The notes: a model not told the origin generated them from the letters alone. DNA of 64,000 nucleotides from Abelmoschus esculentus (GCA_035048815.1 JAUCBN010000001.1:15143001-15207000); one strand, 5' to 3'. Shown: positions 22,425 through 34,657, counted from the first letter of the stretch. Made by a program: numbers and translations.

Positions 22425-24040
22425 TTAAGGCGACGGATTCCTAGGTTTTGCTTTAACATCGCCATCATATCTTGAAATTGTTGTTGAAGATTCTAATATG
22501 CTGCTTCTCTCTCTGCTTCTCTTGTTGCTCTCTCAGCTTCTTTTCGTTCTCTTTCAGCTTCTTTAGCTTCCATCTCTGCATGGAATTGAGTTAATTGTTG
22601 TTTTAAATGTTGAATTTCCGCTTGAGAAGACTGACTTTGTGATGGCATGTACTGAGACGATTTGGATCCAAAATATTTAGTTGGTGTCACGAATGAACCT
22701 TGACAGTGCACTCGATCATATCTTTCAGGACCCAAAACTTTAGCAAAAACTTGATTCTCGATATCAGCAATATTAGCAGAACCATCAGTTGAAGTCGTAG
22801 CTTCTATCTCTGTCCTTTTTTCCTTCATTCTCATCTGATAATCATTTGTTAAAAATAATAAATGAAAATAGGATTCATTATACCAGAATACCAAATACAA
22901 CATAATACAAAATAATAGATGAAAAATAATAGATGAAAACATTATACCAGAATTTCTTCAGCTTTAGGATTCATTGGAGAGCCATCCTTTTTGGTGTGAG
23001 TAATGTCGAATAGCTTTACCCGTCCAATGCTAGAACCAGTTGATACAAACTACAAAATATAATAAACATGAATATTAACTTTAATGTAATACAAGTTAAA
23101 ATAATATTTTAAAAAATAATACCTCTTCATTAGCAATGCGAGCAAAGCTCTTCGTCCCTGCTGTGTGCGTAAATTTTTATTTCTTTCTACTAGTAACTCC
23201 TACGTGCTCTCTTTCCTGTTTAATTTCCAATTTTTATTACATTTAAAGTTGAAATTGAAATAATATAATGTTATTGTTATAAATTGTAGATGTTACCTCC
23301 CCTTTTGTTGAACTCCAAAACCTGATTGCATCTTCCCATTGATACCGTAGTATTCCTGGGGGAACATTTTGAAATTTCTCTTGAAGGCTCAAATCGTTTT
23401 TGAAATACATCTTCTTCAACAAGCTCTTATGGTCTCTCCATTTCTTTTCGAATGCATGCTTCACATAATCGTCTGAGACCTCCAAAGAGAATTTATCCTG
23501 AAAATCACAAAATCAAAAGTAAATATTACTATTTAAATGTAATGAATTAGATAATATAATATTATTCTTACCTTAACAAGATCAAGAGCTTGATTTTTGT
23601 TACTATTTGGCTTTTGATGCCAAGACTCATAACTGATTGGCAAAATTGAAGCATTACGCGCAACAATGCCTAAATAACTCGCCAAAACACCTGCTTCTGC
23701 ACCAACAGGTTGGCCGGCATCGTTTCTTGAAATTTTTACACGTTCTCCAACGGGGAGATCGTATAATTCCATCAAAGTCGTCTGCCCTCTAGTCTTGCAC
23801 CTTCGACCATTTCCACCTATATGCAAATATATCAAGTCAATACTTTATTAAATCATTTCAACAATAACAAATAGTTATGATTCAAATACAGTTTTAAAAA
23901 ATACCTTCAATTTCTATATTCTCAACCGTTTCAGGAACTTGTGAAGCTGCAAAATCAGACAAGTCATCTTCATTTGTTTCTTCTCCTGGTCGAGAAACTT
24001 GAACAATATTTAAGCTATTTAATTTTCTCCTCGATATAAT
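22425..24040 (-). pseudogene. Transposase_24 (Ptta/En/Spm)-type gene of CACTA-2
   Basis: Exon order matches CACTA-1: RRKLNSLNIVQVSRPGEETN (24034 downward), LMELYDLPVGERVKISRNDA, SLEVSDDYVKHAFEKKWRDH, HTAGTKSFARIANEE, GRVKLFDITHTKKDGSP and VLGPERYDRVHCQGSFVTP, then a Q/E/R-rich coiled-coil-like tail (AEMEAKEAERERKEAERATR). The position of the CACTA-1 start ATG is ATA here (24037-24035). The fourth exon has a TAA (23179-23177) at the same place as in CACTA-1. Later exons are cleaner than in CACTA-1. The product would bind subterminal repeats by analogy with En/Spm; activity is unlikely. Confidence 0.75.
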
Positions 24041-24130
24041 ACCTGTAAGAAGCGGAAAAGAAATATTAGTAACAACAACTTTAGTAAAAAAATTAATAAG
24101 GCTCAATAAAAATCTTACTACAATACGCAA

Positions 24131-25580
24131 CTAATTTTCATTAAAATCTTCATCCATGTTGTCTCGAACCCATTGAAACTGTGAATTAGAAGTAGAAGAT
24201 GTTCCATCTAAGTTTTGTGCTGCAAAAGGCAAAGTTTTTTGGTCTTGTTTCAATGTCATCTCTACTTCCATCCCCGATATCAATCAATTCTCTAGGGGTG
24301 TTACGGAGTACAACATACCAACCATCTTTGGTTAGATCATGGGAATAGAAAACTTGTTTGACTTGAGACGAGAATACATATGGTTCGTCCATCAATTGTT
24401 GGCCAGTATGAATTAATCGAGAAAAGTTCACCATTGTAAAACCAAATTGATCTTTTTTAATTCCCCTAGTACTGTTGACATCAGCCCAATCACACCGAAA
24501 CAACACAACCTTCCGTTTTCCATAATAATCCAACTCAACAATGTCGGTAATAATTCCATAATATTCAACATCTCCCTCCACAGGATGATTGTCCCTTGCG
24601 TTAGCATAACTTGTAATTGAAGAAGTAACAATAACTCCACAATTTTGCGTCCTCCGTAATCTTTCTCGAGATTTCGTATGAAACCTATACCCGTTAATGA
24701 GGAAGGCATTATATCTCTTAACAATTTTATTTGGGCCTTGACAAAGCCATTTTACTTCTTCACTAACTTCTCTCCCACAGCAAACCTATTACACGTGAGA
24801 AGTTACATTGGTTAACATTCATGCATATTAATATTAAGACTATAAAAGTCATATAAAGCTTTAGTTATACTTACCATTTTCCCTAACCATTCGTGAAAAG
24901 TTTCTGCAAAGAGTTTATGACTCTCTCGTTGATTTGATCTTCTTGAGCGTACACGAGATTGTAACTCTTCCTTATACTCACTATAAAATAGGTTACGTGG
25001 TTAAAGAATGGGAAAAAAATAAGTCAACGCTGTAAAATATGAATTTATAGAAACTTACGTTCGAAAAGGCTCTATTGAGTCATGATAAAAAAGAACATAT
25101 CGATGTGCTTGCACCCATGACTTATCATCTAACTGTACAATTTCAACTTTGCCGAGTGGTTCACCATAGCTCCCAAACATGTAAGCCTCTCCGTTATTAG
25201 TACTGCATACTTCATTTCTAGTTGGTCTATTCAATCTCGTTTCGACATCTTCCAAATATCTAGAGCAAAAAGTCATACACTCCTCGACTAAATACCCTTC
25301 AACAATTGATCCTTCAGGATAACGCTTATTACGACAATAAGACTTCAATTTGCACAAGAACCTAGACACGTAAGAAATACAACATTATATAACTAGTTGA
25401 ATATCTAAATATTATTAAATAACGTTCGAAAAATTTATACCTCTCTATAGGATACATCCAACGATAGAAAACTGGTCCACCAACTTTAGCTTCGTGAGGG
25501 AGATGAACCAACAAATGCACCATAATTGTGAAGAATGAAGGTGGAAATATCTTCTCCAAGTTGCATAAAGTCAACGCTAC
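24131..25580 (-). pseudogene. CACTA transposase C-terminal region: DUF4218 end, linker and DUF4216
   Basis: Reading down the minus strand: NLEKIFPPSFFTIMVHLLVH and FYRWMYPIERYKFFERYL (25574-25440, the DUF4218 end); CRNKRYPEGSIVEGYLVEEC and FCSRYLEDVETRLNRPTRNE (25340-25220); an exon with FHEWLGKMV and NAFLINGYRFHTKSRERLRR (about 24965-24650); then DUF4216 (VEYYGIITDIVELDYYGKRK, QVFYSHDLTKDGWYVVLRN). Introns break these parts. A one-base insertion near 24236 (AAAAAA versus AGAAA in CACTA-1) shifts the frame late in DUF4216. The catalytic half upstream of DUF4218 is gone. Confidence 0.8.
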
Positions 25581-25919
25581 TCGATCTTGGAGTTTCTAAG
25601 ACTTATCCAACAATTTAAGTAATTAACAAGAACGACAGAAATTAACAAGAATTTAAGTAATTGTTAAGACTTATCCAACAATTTAAGTAATTAACAAGAA
25701 TTTGCTCTATGAGAAATTAAGGGCATAAATTATACCTGAAGAGGCAAACAAGAACGGCGGCCGAGAAAAGGCGAACGGAGGACGCACCAACGGCGGAACA
25801 AGAACGGCGATGAAAAGCCCTAAAACGGAAGTATGGGCGGTAGAGAATTTGCGGTCGGATTTTTGGGGATTTTATTGTTATTTGCGATTGAAACGATAAC
25901 CAGTTTGATAAGAACGATG
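25581..25919 (-). other. 5' leader region of CACTA-2
   Basis: Contains a GC-rich block (25740-25860, minus strand) ending at CTCTTCAG followed by GTATAATT, a possible leader exon and donor, placed just inside the hairpin array as in CACTA-1. A duplicated ACTTATCCAACAATTTAAGT lies at 25600-25695. Confidence 0.45.
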
Positions 25920-26260
25920 ACCTTGCAGCGTTTGTAAAAATAAACGCTGTTAGAACACGATATACTGCGGCGTTTTTAAATGAAATGCCACAATCTTTTT
26001 TTCTTCTACTGCATTTTTATCAGAAACGCCACAACTTATTTCACTATTGTGGCGTTTTATTGAAACGCCACTAAATGCTCACACTTTTGCGGCGTTTTTG
26101 AAGCAAAACGCCACTGTACGAGGGGTCCTTACAGTGTTTTTATCTAAAACGCCACTGATTTTAAAGTTTTGCGGCGATTTTTAGAAAAACGCTACTGTTA
26201 TTCGATTCTTTGTGGCGTTTGTTAAAAAAACGCCACTAAATATGCCGAAATAGAACTGTT
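25920..26260. repeat. CACTA-2 subterminal hairpin array (promoter end)
   Basis: About eight GGCGTTT...AAACGCC hairpins, the counterpart of 21740-22190. Confidence 0.9.
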
Positions 26261-26829
26261 TTGCTGTAGTGAGAACTTGATGAGTTTATCTTATAAAAAA
26301 TATAACTCTTGTGGATCTTTGTTTGTTTATTGAGGAAAGTGAAACAAAAGAGTAATATTACTTGTTGCACTAGAAGGAAAAAAAATAAAAATTTTAGGAT
26401 TTAATCAAAATATTTAATGAGTTATATTTTTATTAGGATTAAATAAATATAATGTAAAAAATTAGGGACTGAAATTGTTATTAAATAATGTCATGTTATA
26501 CTTTTCGTTAAATATTTAATGATCAGTGATCAAAATAAAAATAAAATGAAATGTTAGCAACGATTTTGACAAAAAAATTAGTTAGATGATCAAAACAGAA
26601 AAAAAGTAATAGTTGGGTGACTATTTGTATATTTTTTTCATCTAAAATAATTTAATTAAAAATTTATTTTAAATAATTTTAAATTTTATGTTGAGTCCTT
26701 GAGATTTTTTATTTTTATTAATCAATTTAATAGTGTTCAACAATATTCAACATTAATAGTGTTCAACAGTGTTTTACACGCCCATCCCTGTCTTCACGAA
26801 AAACATGTACTGGTTTCTAGTACATGAAG

Positions 26830-27545
26830 AATTGAGTATTCAAAATTGGTAAAATATAAAAATCACCACTTAACTATCTTTTTCCTACTATTTTGATCAC
26901 TTAAATTAAAAACAATAATTTAATAATAAAAATTTTGAATTATTTATGTTCTAATACTTTCTATTATTTTATTATTATTATTATTATTTGATGGCGTGAT
27001 ATTTTATTATTATTTTTACCATTTTTTATCGTCGTCGTAAACTTTTCAAACCGACGATCATTTGATCTCAAATTGTTTTGGGAGACTTACTTTGACATGC
27101 TAAGATCAAATATGGTGGTTGCTTCAACAAAAAAATATCATGAAACTCACAAATATCGACTAAAAGCTTTCATTTTTGTCACTTTAAATCTTTTTTTCAT
27201 GAATTTTGGAGCATTTTAATTTGGTAAAATAAAAGGTAGAATGGAGTTAGTGGACCGGGACGAAATGACCAATGAAATATAAGATCAGACGATCACCGTT
27301 AACGACATCCGACAATGGAGAACAATTAAGTTTATTTTTGTTAAAAATATTTTTATATTAAATATAATAATAAATTGAAAAGTTCAATTATTAAATAATA
27401 ATAATAATAAAATCAATCCAAAAGTTCAATTATTAAATTGAAAAGTTTAAAGTTAAATAACCGGAATAAAAAAAATAATTGAGTGATGATTCTTCATTTT
27501 ACTCATTCAAAGTTTTGAATATTAAAACGTACAGGCACTTGATTA
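26830..27545. mobile_element. MITE-like element between the inverted copies
   Basis: Left side TATTCAAAATTGGTAAAATA then ATCACCACTTAACTAT; right side ATAATTGAGTGATGATT then TTTTACTCATTCAAAGTTTT. They are imperfect inverted repeats. No coding capacity; exact ends uncertain. Confidence 0.5.
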
Positions 27546-27559
27546 TAAACTATGATGAT

Positions 27560-27795
27560 AGAGAAGGTGAAGGATGAGAAAATATTATATGGTTCCGACT
27601 CGTTATGTTATCTACAATCTTTTTTAATGAGATTTGTCTAATTAATGATATATAAAAATATATGAAAGTTTATCTTGTAAAAAATAAAGATTCACTTTAA
27701 AAAGATAAGATATAAATTTATCATTAAAAGAAACTATGAATGGCATGGTGAATGATTTATGTATTAATTTTTTGAATGGGACTCATGGTATCACT
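27560..27795. mobile_element. Diverged MITE of the ATTATATTATGAGTC family
   Basis: Left end AAATATTATATGGTTCCGAC, right end GGGACTCATGGTATCACT in inverted orientation; similar size to 36640-36897. Confidence 0.45.
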
Positions 27796-27819
27796 TTTAA
27801 AGCAAATAAAATAGGATGA

Positions 27820-29380
27820 GTCTACCACGTGTGTCGAACACTGCTGAACACTATTAATGCTGAACATTGTTGAATACCATTAAATTGATTAATAAAAATA
27901 AAAAATCTTAAGGACTCAACATAAGATTAAAAATTATTTAAAATAATTTTTTAATTAAATTATTTTAGATGGAAAAATATACAGATAGTCACCCAACTAT
28001 TACTTTTTTCTGTTTTGATCATCTAACTAATTTTTTTTTGTCAAAATCGTTGCTAGCATTTTATTTTATTTTTATTTTGGTCACTGATTATTAAATATTT
28101 AACGAAAACTATAACATGACATTATTTAATAACAATTTCAGTCTCTATTTTTTATATTATTTTTATTTAATCCTAATAAAAATATAACTCATTAAATATT
28201 TTGATTAAACCCCAAAATTTTTATTTTTTTCTTCTAGTGCAACAAGTAATATTACTCTTTTGTTGCACTTTCCTCAATAAACAAACAAAGATCCACAAGA
28301 GTTATCATTTTTTATAAGATCAACTCATCAAGTTCTAGATCAACACTTTTTTATAAGTATTTATAAATCATTTTCTTTTAACTTTTTCAAGAAACAATGT
28401 CAATTCAAGCATTGTTCAAATCTATATATACGAAATAAAAGATAAGAAAAACTAAATATTAAGTCATTTACTTTAATTTTTTAAGATTAGAGAATCGAGA
28501 TAATTATTTTTATAATATCACTTAGTGTTAAAAAAAATCATTAAAAATAAAAAATATATATGAACCCTTGCAATATGAATAAATGTCTACAATTTGGGTT
28601 TCCTACAACCGTTACAAATTCTCCATGGTATATATATTTTCAGTTTTTATAAGGAAAAATGCAAAGTATAAAAATCTAATCAAGCCGTAGTTTACAATTT
28701 GGGTTGCTTTGTCCTAATATATTAAATAATAACTTTAAACTAAAACAACAAAAATATCGATTTTTAAATATTTTTTATTTTATATACATAAATTGAAATA
28801 AAGTTTGAAGTGACGTTATTTATTAAAAAAATTGATAAAAAATTATTTTATAAATATTTATAATCAGATAAGAATAGATATAAAATTTGACGAATTTATG
28901 GTAATTGATATAGATCTTTGTTTGGTTCTTGAAAAGAAGAAGAAAAAGAATATCATATGTTGTAGAGGAAACAATAATAGAGAACTTAAGGTTTAGACTA
29001 AATATGTGATAAATTATTTTTTATTAGGATTAAATTGATATAACATAATAATTTTAGAGACTAAAATTGTTATTAAACCATGTCATGTTATAATCTCGAT
29101 TAAATTAATGATCGATGAATAAAACGGTAACGAAATACAATATTAGTATCAATTTTGATGAAAAATTTAATTGTGTGACCGAAATATAAAAAAGATGATA
29201 GTTGAGTGATCATCCGTGTAGTTTTTCCTATGAAAAACAATTTAATTAAAAATTTATTTTAAATAATTATTAATTACATGTTGAGTCCTTAAAATTTCTA
29301 ATCTTTATTAATCAATTCAATAATGTTCAACAATGTTCAGCGTTAGTGGTATTCAACAATATTCGACGCCCGTTATAGAA
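27820..29380 (-). mobile_element. 1.6 kb terminal-inverted-repeat element, copy 2 (inverted, intact)
   Basis: A close inverted copy of 20670-26800 minus CACTA-2, with long runs of identity (for example AACTACACGGATGATCACTC in inverted form near 29205). It ends near AATATTCGACGCCCGTTATA. It preserves the uninterrupted CACTA-2 target. Non-coding. Confidence 0.8.
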
Positions 29381-31480
29381 TTTTCTGTGAACACAGAGTA
29401 TCTACGAATCAGGTTACAAAACAAATTTATTTAGATAAAATTTTGGGTAAATTGCCTAAGGTTATTTTTGTTTTGATATTCAATTAAAAAGATAAAAATC
29501 TGAGCACCATATATACTATTTAATTAGTCTTATTTTGATCATCAGCAGTCGAAATTAAAAATTAAAAAAATTGTATAATTATATATTTAGTCCTTATTAA
29601 TCACATATTATATCAATTTAATCTAAATTTTAATTTAATTAAATTAATTGATTTTTTTTCTTCCAACCTGGTGACAGAACTTGCGGCTTAGATGAGAATC
29701 ATAATACCCAGGTTCCTGGGAGTAAAAGATGTAAGTTTGCACTAAATTAAGCGACAAATTATTATATAAAATACAAAGTATAATATATGTTTTAATTTGT
29801 TGCGAAAGAAAGAAAAAAAATAAATATGAATTAAAAATTAAAAATTAAAACATGACACATAAAAGCATTTAAATCATTAAAAAATAATATTTAAATTAAA
29901 GTTGATATTTTATATATATTAAATAATAGTTAATCAATTATTTAAAATAAATATTTTAAAATTATATTAAAAAATTATTTAATGAAATTAAACTCACAAA
30001 TATAACTTCAATCGTAAAATAAGTTTGATTTCAGTAAATAAATTTTTATACGATTTTATTTTTATTTAATTAATTTAAATTTTATTTAAAATAAAAATAT
30101 ATTAATTAAATCAAAGTAATACCATGGAAAGGGAAATAAATATAATTAATAAATTAAAGTTGACTCCAATATAATTTTTAATTTTAATATGATCTAATAT
30201 ATTATAAAATATTATCAATTTTAATTTAAATATTATAATTCTAAGTAAAGCTAATTATTTAAACTTAAAAATTTTCATATTAAAATTAGATATCAATTTT
30301 AATGTATCATCACTTGAGTTTAATTCTCAATAAAGCTAATTATTTTATTTGATTTTATTTTTATTCTCTAATAAGGTGGTGATACATTAAAATTGATATC
30401 TAATTTAATTAATTTATTTATTTAAATTAAAATTAAAATCAAATTAATATAATAGGTAACTAACAGTGATCAAATGTATATTTATACAAATTTTTATTAA
30501 CAATCATATCACTTCTTCATTAGATTTGAACGACTATTGATATGATAAATAATCAACAATGATTAAATGGGTATTGTATGTAATCATTTTCTCCAATTAT
30601 TTTTTTAATTTAATAAGATATACGATAATAATCTTTTATTTATAAAAAATAAACAACTAAAAATAATTTAAGAACTTTTTTATTAAAAAATATAAGAAAT
30701 TATAACATAAAAATTAAAACTAAAATAAAAAATAAAACTTAGGAACTGAGTTTACGGGTGTCAAATATTACAACCAGAAGACTATTCGTAAATAGGGACG
30801 ATAATATAATTGGAATTGGATTTTAAAGAAAAACAATTAGATTTAGATTTTTTATCTGGATTTAAAATTTAAATATTTTATTATATTGAATTTAAATTTA
30901 TATAATTGAAATTGAATTTTTTAAAGTTTGATTATAAATTAGATTACGCTTAAATTTTATAAAATTTGATCCAAGTTTAATTTAATGTCATCCTTAATTG
31001 CGGAAATAATGGTATTTAACGAATTAGATATCTGATCTGAGGTGTTTAATTGTTATTTTGTATCGAGTGGACGGGTTAAGTATTCTGTAGCTATTAGCAC
31101 CCGTACTAGTGACAAACGGTTTTCTACCCATGCAAGAATTATCAAACAAATCAAGCAGCAGGAAATTATTTTTTTAGATTTATTTTAATTAATTGTTATT
31201 TTAGATTATAATTAACGTCATATATTTAATTTTAATAAATAAATTTTTAAGTTTTTAATAATGATTTTATATATATACATATAATAATAACAATAACTCA
31301 AACTTATTTAAATACAATTTTAGGACTTAGACCTGATGGAGATAACTATTTTTTAGTACAGACTACAGAGGAACAACGGAGTCGGAACTCTCGACCACAG
31401 CTTCCCCAAAGGTTTCACTCAACCTACTATCACCTTAGCCGTTATATACCAATACAAAAGAAAACCCAGATATAGTGACT
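29381..31480. other. AT-rich intergenic DNA
   Basis: No coding homology. It contains the hairpin at 30285-30404 and long A/T tracts. It ends at the 3' flank of the CLV1-like gene. Confidence 0.5.
30285..30404. repeat. Near-perfect 29-bp inverted repeat (stem-loop)
   Basis: Arms 30285-30313 and 30376-30404 (ATTAGATATCAATTTTAATG inverted in the right arm) differ at one position and enclose a 62-base loop. It may be a tiny MITE or a cruciform-forming site. Confidence 0.75.
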
Positions 31481-31482
31481 AA

Positions 31483-31488
31483 TTTATT
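31483..31488 (-). terminator. Polyadenylation signal candidate of the CLV1-like gene
   Basis: AATAAA on the minus strand about 104 bases beyond the stop codon, in a T-rich context. Confidence 0.5.
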
Positions 31489-31591
31489 ATACAACGGTAT
31501 ACAACTAGAAAAGATGATTTACATAATTATAATTTTAAACTTTTTAGTTGAACTTCAAAGGCTATGAACTTGGTTGATTAGCCATTGAGCG

Positions 31592-34500
31592 TCAAAAGGT
31601 GAGGAGTCTTGGCATGGAAAGTGGGGCAGATTGTGGAGGATTGGTGAGCATGTGAACCACTTCTCTCATGGAGGGTCTTGTACTACTCTCGTCCTCGACG
31701 CACATCATGGCTACCTTGAACAGATGGGCGACTGCCGTAAGTGGATATTCACTTAGCCTGGGATCAACAATTGCCAAAACCGAAGCAGGTTCGGACGGTT
31801 GGGGTTGTTCCGATGTGATCTTCCTCACCCACCTCACGATGTCCACCCCATCTCCAAATTCTCCTACAGGTTTCCTACCTGCAATCAGCTCCAACAGTAC
31901 AACACCGAAACTGTACACATCGCTTTTCTCATCGACCTTCAGCGTGTAGGCATACTCTGTCGTATGCATCACAACAACCAGGCCAATGCCAGTTAGTTAG
32001 CCAATACTTTCATTATACAAAACTCTTTTTCATCTCAATTAATAGTCAGGGTTCAAATACAAACCTGGAGCGATGTAACCATATGAACCGGCAACAGAGG
32101 ACATGCACTCGGAAGCATCGGCGTCTTGCAAGAATTTGGCCAGACCAAAATCAGCTACATGAGCTTCATAGTCTTCATCAAGCAATATGTTATTCGACTT
32201 CACATCCCTGTGTATGATCAAAGGCGAGCAATCATGGTGAAGATAACAAAGTCCCTTGGCAGCTTCCACGGCAATCGTATACCTTCTTTCCCATTGCAAA
32301 TGTGCACCCTTTGTCCCATGCAACATTTCTCCTAAGCTCCCATTAGGCATGTACTCATACAACAAAAGATTCGTGTTATTATTCGAAACATAACCCAACA
32401 GTCTCACGATGTTTCGATGCCTAATTCGACCCAGAGTTTGAATCTCTGCAGAGAACCCATGATCATTTCTCCCAGTTCCGCGTCCCACCAATCTTTTAAT
32501 CGCCACATCGAGACCGTTTGGCATGGAACCACGGTAGACAATCCCAGCTCCACCTTTGCCTATAATATTCTCATTCTTCAGGCACTCCAGCACGTCCTCG
32601 GCTCCAAAATCAAGCATTTGAAATGCAGTAAGTTTCCAGGCTCGTGATTTTCGGAGCCTCCTCGCTCTAATCCTATAAACCGTGATAACTATCAACAACA
32701 AAGCAGTGAGTAACGTGATGATTGCGATTATGAGCTTCGAAACAGTGAAGTACACTGCATGACCATGACTTGAACCTCTAGCTTTGTTCATCAAAGCAGG
32801 ACAAGTAAGGTGGCGCGGCAGGCAGAGGTCGGGATTACCGGTGAACGAGCTGTCTTTGAACACTAAAAATTGGCCACCATTAGGGACTCTACCTATGAAA
32901 TCGTTGTACGAGAGATCAAGAATCGTGAGGCTTATCATGTTCCGGATTTCACCAGGAATTTCACCAGTTAACTGGTTTCTTGAGAAATTGAGAATGCTTA
33001 AATCCTTGAGCTTGTCAGTTCCGATTGGGATTTCACCGGTGAGACTGTTCCGACTGAAATCAATCGATGTAAGAGAAGTACATTGCGAGATCGATGAAGG
33101 GATTCGACCGGTAACATTGTTGTCACTGATGTTAATCTTCGAAAGCAACTTAAGATTAAAGATTTCTTCAGGTATTTCACCTGAAAACCTGTTCATTTCC
33201 AGAGACAAAACTTGCAAACTCCGTAAATTACCGATTGCCACCGGAATTTTACCAGTGATCCAATTGTGGGAAACTTTCAACTGACCAAGCGAAGCACCGG
33301 ACATATGGGACGGAAGCTCACCGGAGAAGAAATTGTCGCCTAACTCCATCATACTCAGCAACGGCAAGTTGAAAATCCCGGCCGGGATTGTTCCATTGAG
33401 AAGGTTTTTCATGATACGAATCTTTGTAAGAGATTTGCAGCTGCCGAGTTCTTCAGGTAGTGGACCAAAGAAGAAATTTTCCATCATAATCAAAGTCTCC
33501 AACTTTCCTCCTTTACATAAATCCCGTGGAATCAATCCGGTGAGATGATTCGAAGCAACGTCAAGCCTATAAAGCTTCCCGTTCCGGCCAAGATTCTCAG
33601 GCAATTCAAAGGTGAAATTGTTACCCCACACTTGAAAAACTTCAAGATGAGGGTAATCGCCGACGAACGATGGAATTGAACCGTAGAGCCTGTTCTTGAA
33701 CAGGTTTACAAGTGTAATGTTCTGCAAAGCATGGAAAGTGTCTGGTATCTCTCCGGTGAGTTCATTTATGGAAAGATCAAGCGATTTCAAGCTGACTAAA
33801 CCGGAGAGTTGAGGAGGAATACGGCCGGTGAGACGGTTCAGTTGAAGGAACAATGAATGCAAGCGTTTCAAATTTCCTAGACTCGCGGGAATCTCACCGG
33901 ATAGATTGCAACTAGCCATGTCGAGAAGTTCGAGTTGACTCAATGAACCAAACTCCGGTGGAATCCCTCCGTCGTAGGCGTTGAAGTATCCGATTACCAA
34001 GTATTTCAAGTTTGTTAAACGAGCCAAAAACGCTGGACTTTTCCCTGTTAAACCAATGCCATTAAGACCCAAATACTCCAAGCTCTGAATCTCCGAGTAC
34101 TTCTCCGGTATCTCGCCGATGAAAAAGTTGCCCCCGAAAGATAAATGCTTGAGATTTTTGAGGTTCACGACCTCCATGGGAAGAACACCGGTAAAGTTAT
34201 TATTATAAGCGTCGAGAATCTCAAGCTCGGTCATCCCTGTAAGTATTTCTCCAGGGAAACTTCCCTGGAAGATGTTGTTGGAGATGTTGAGTATCTTAAG
34301 AGAGGTTAAATTCGCCATCGCCGCCGGAATCTTTCCGGTAAGACTATTGGACGAAATAGTAAGGTTGACGAGCTTGTTGAGAAGCCCTATTTCAGAAGGA
34401 ATGGTGCCAAAGAGAGAAGCAAACGACACATTCAAAGCAACAACACTGAAATCTTGGCCGCATTCAACGCCGGAGAAACGGCAATGCGCTGATGGAGAAG

Positions 34501-34657
34501 AAGAGAATTTCCAGTCATCGAGTCCCGAACCTTTGGGTCCAACCATCGAAGACTTTAGCTTCAACAGAACTTCAAGCTCAGTATATCCATTGCCGGTGAC
34601 CGAGAACAGTACATGAAACAAGCAAACATAAAGAAAATAACTGCCAAAGCTTGTCAT
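31592..34657 (-). CDS. CLV1: CLAVATA1-like leucine-rich repeat receptor kinase (two exons)
   Basis: Plasma-membrane receptor kinase. In the CLV1 family it senses CLE peptides and limits stem-cell number in shoot meristems. Exon 1 is 34657-32065 and exon 2 is 31956-31592; the split codon gives Glu865 of an APE motif, and the protein is 985 residues (Arabidopsis CLV1 is 980). Visible: signal peptide (1-22), N-terminal cysteine pair (C59, C66), about 20 LRRs (70-600), second cysteine pair (C612, C619), membrane span (641-661), kinase from about 696 with GKGGAGIVYRG (700-710), Lys721, HRD 816-818, Asn823 and DFG 836-838. All key catalytic residues are present, so it is an RD kinase. The LRR and hinge sequence resembles CLV1 (GGNFFIGEIPEKYSEIQSLE, KSLTKIRIMKNLLNGTIPAG) more than its BAM relatives. 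No stops or frameshifts. It is the only intact gene in the window. Confidence 0.95.
31957..32064 (-). other. Intron of the CLV1-like gene
   Basis: 108 bases: donor CCAG|GTTTTG and acceptor CGACAG|AGTATG on the minus strand. Position and phase (after the first base of the Glu codon in the kinase APE motif) match the single intron known for CLV1-type genes. Reading through it would give an early stop. Confidence 0.95.

Larger units (their letters stand above)
21732..26271 (-). mobile_element. CACTA (En/Spm-type) DNA transposon, copy 2
   Basis: The 4,540-bp element has ends CACTACAGCAGAATAGG and CTGTTTTGCTGTAGTG and a target duplication AGA (21729-21731 and 26272-26274). Coding remnants run on the minus strand. 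It keeps more of the transposase tail than CACTA-1: the end of DUF4218, the following linker and DUF4216, plus a Transposase_24-type gene. The TNP2 catalytic part is absent. The related element at 28265-28360 preserves the uninterrupted site GTTGATCTAGAACTTGATGA, which confirms the insertion point. Confidence 0.95.
20670..26800 (+). mobile_element. 1.6 kb terminal-inverted-repeat element, copy 1, split by CACTA-2
   Basis: Without CACTA-2 (21732-26271) this is about 1.6 kb. It starts near TATAACGGGCGTCGAACATT and ends near AACAGTGTTTTACACGCCCA, which is the start in inverted, diverged form. Both ends share AACATTGTTGAA and GGACTCAACAT, so it has inverted termini of several hundred bases. There is no coding sequence. 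An inverted copy lies at 27820-29380. The exact ends and target duplication could not be fixed. Confidence 0.75.

Noticed and set aside
32039..32064. Alternative C-terminus of the CLV1-like protein by reading into the intron (GLYLNPDY)
   Set aside because: A strong donor and the conserved kinase continuation in exon 2 show it is intronic.
32126..34616. Plus-strand open frames opposite the CLV1-like gene
   Set aside because: Shadows of the highly biased LRR coding sequence; no independent homology or start context.
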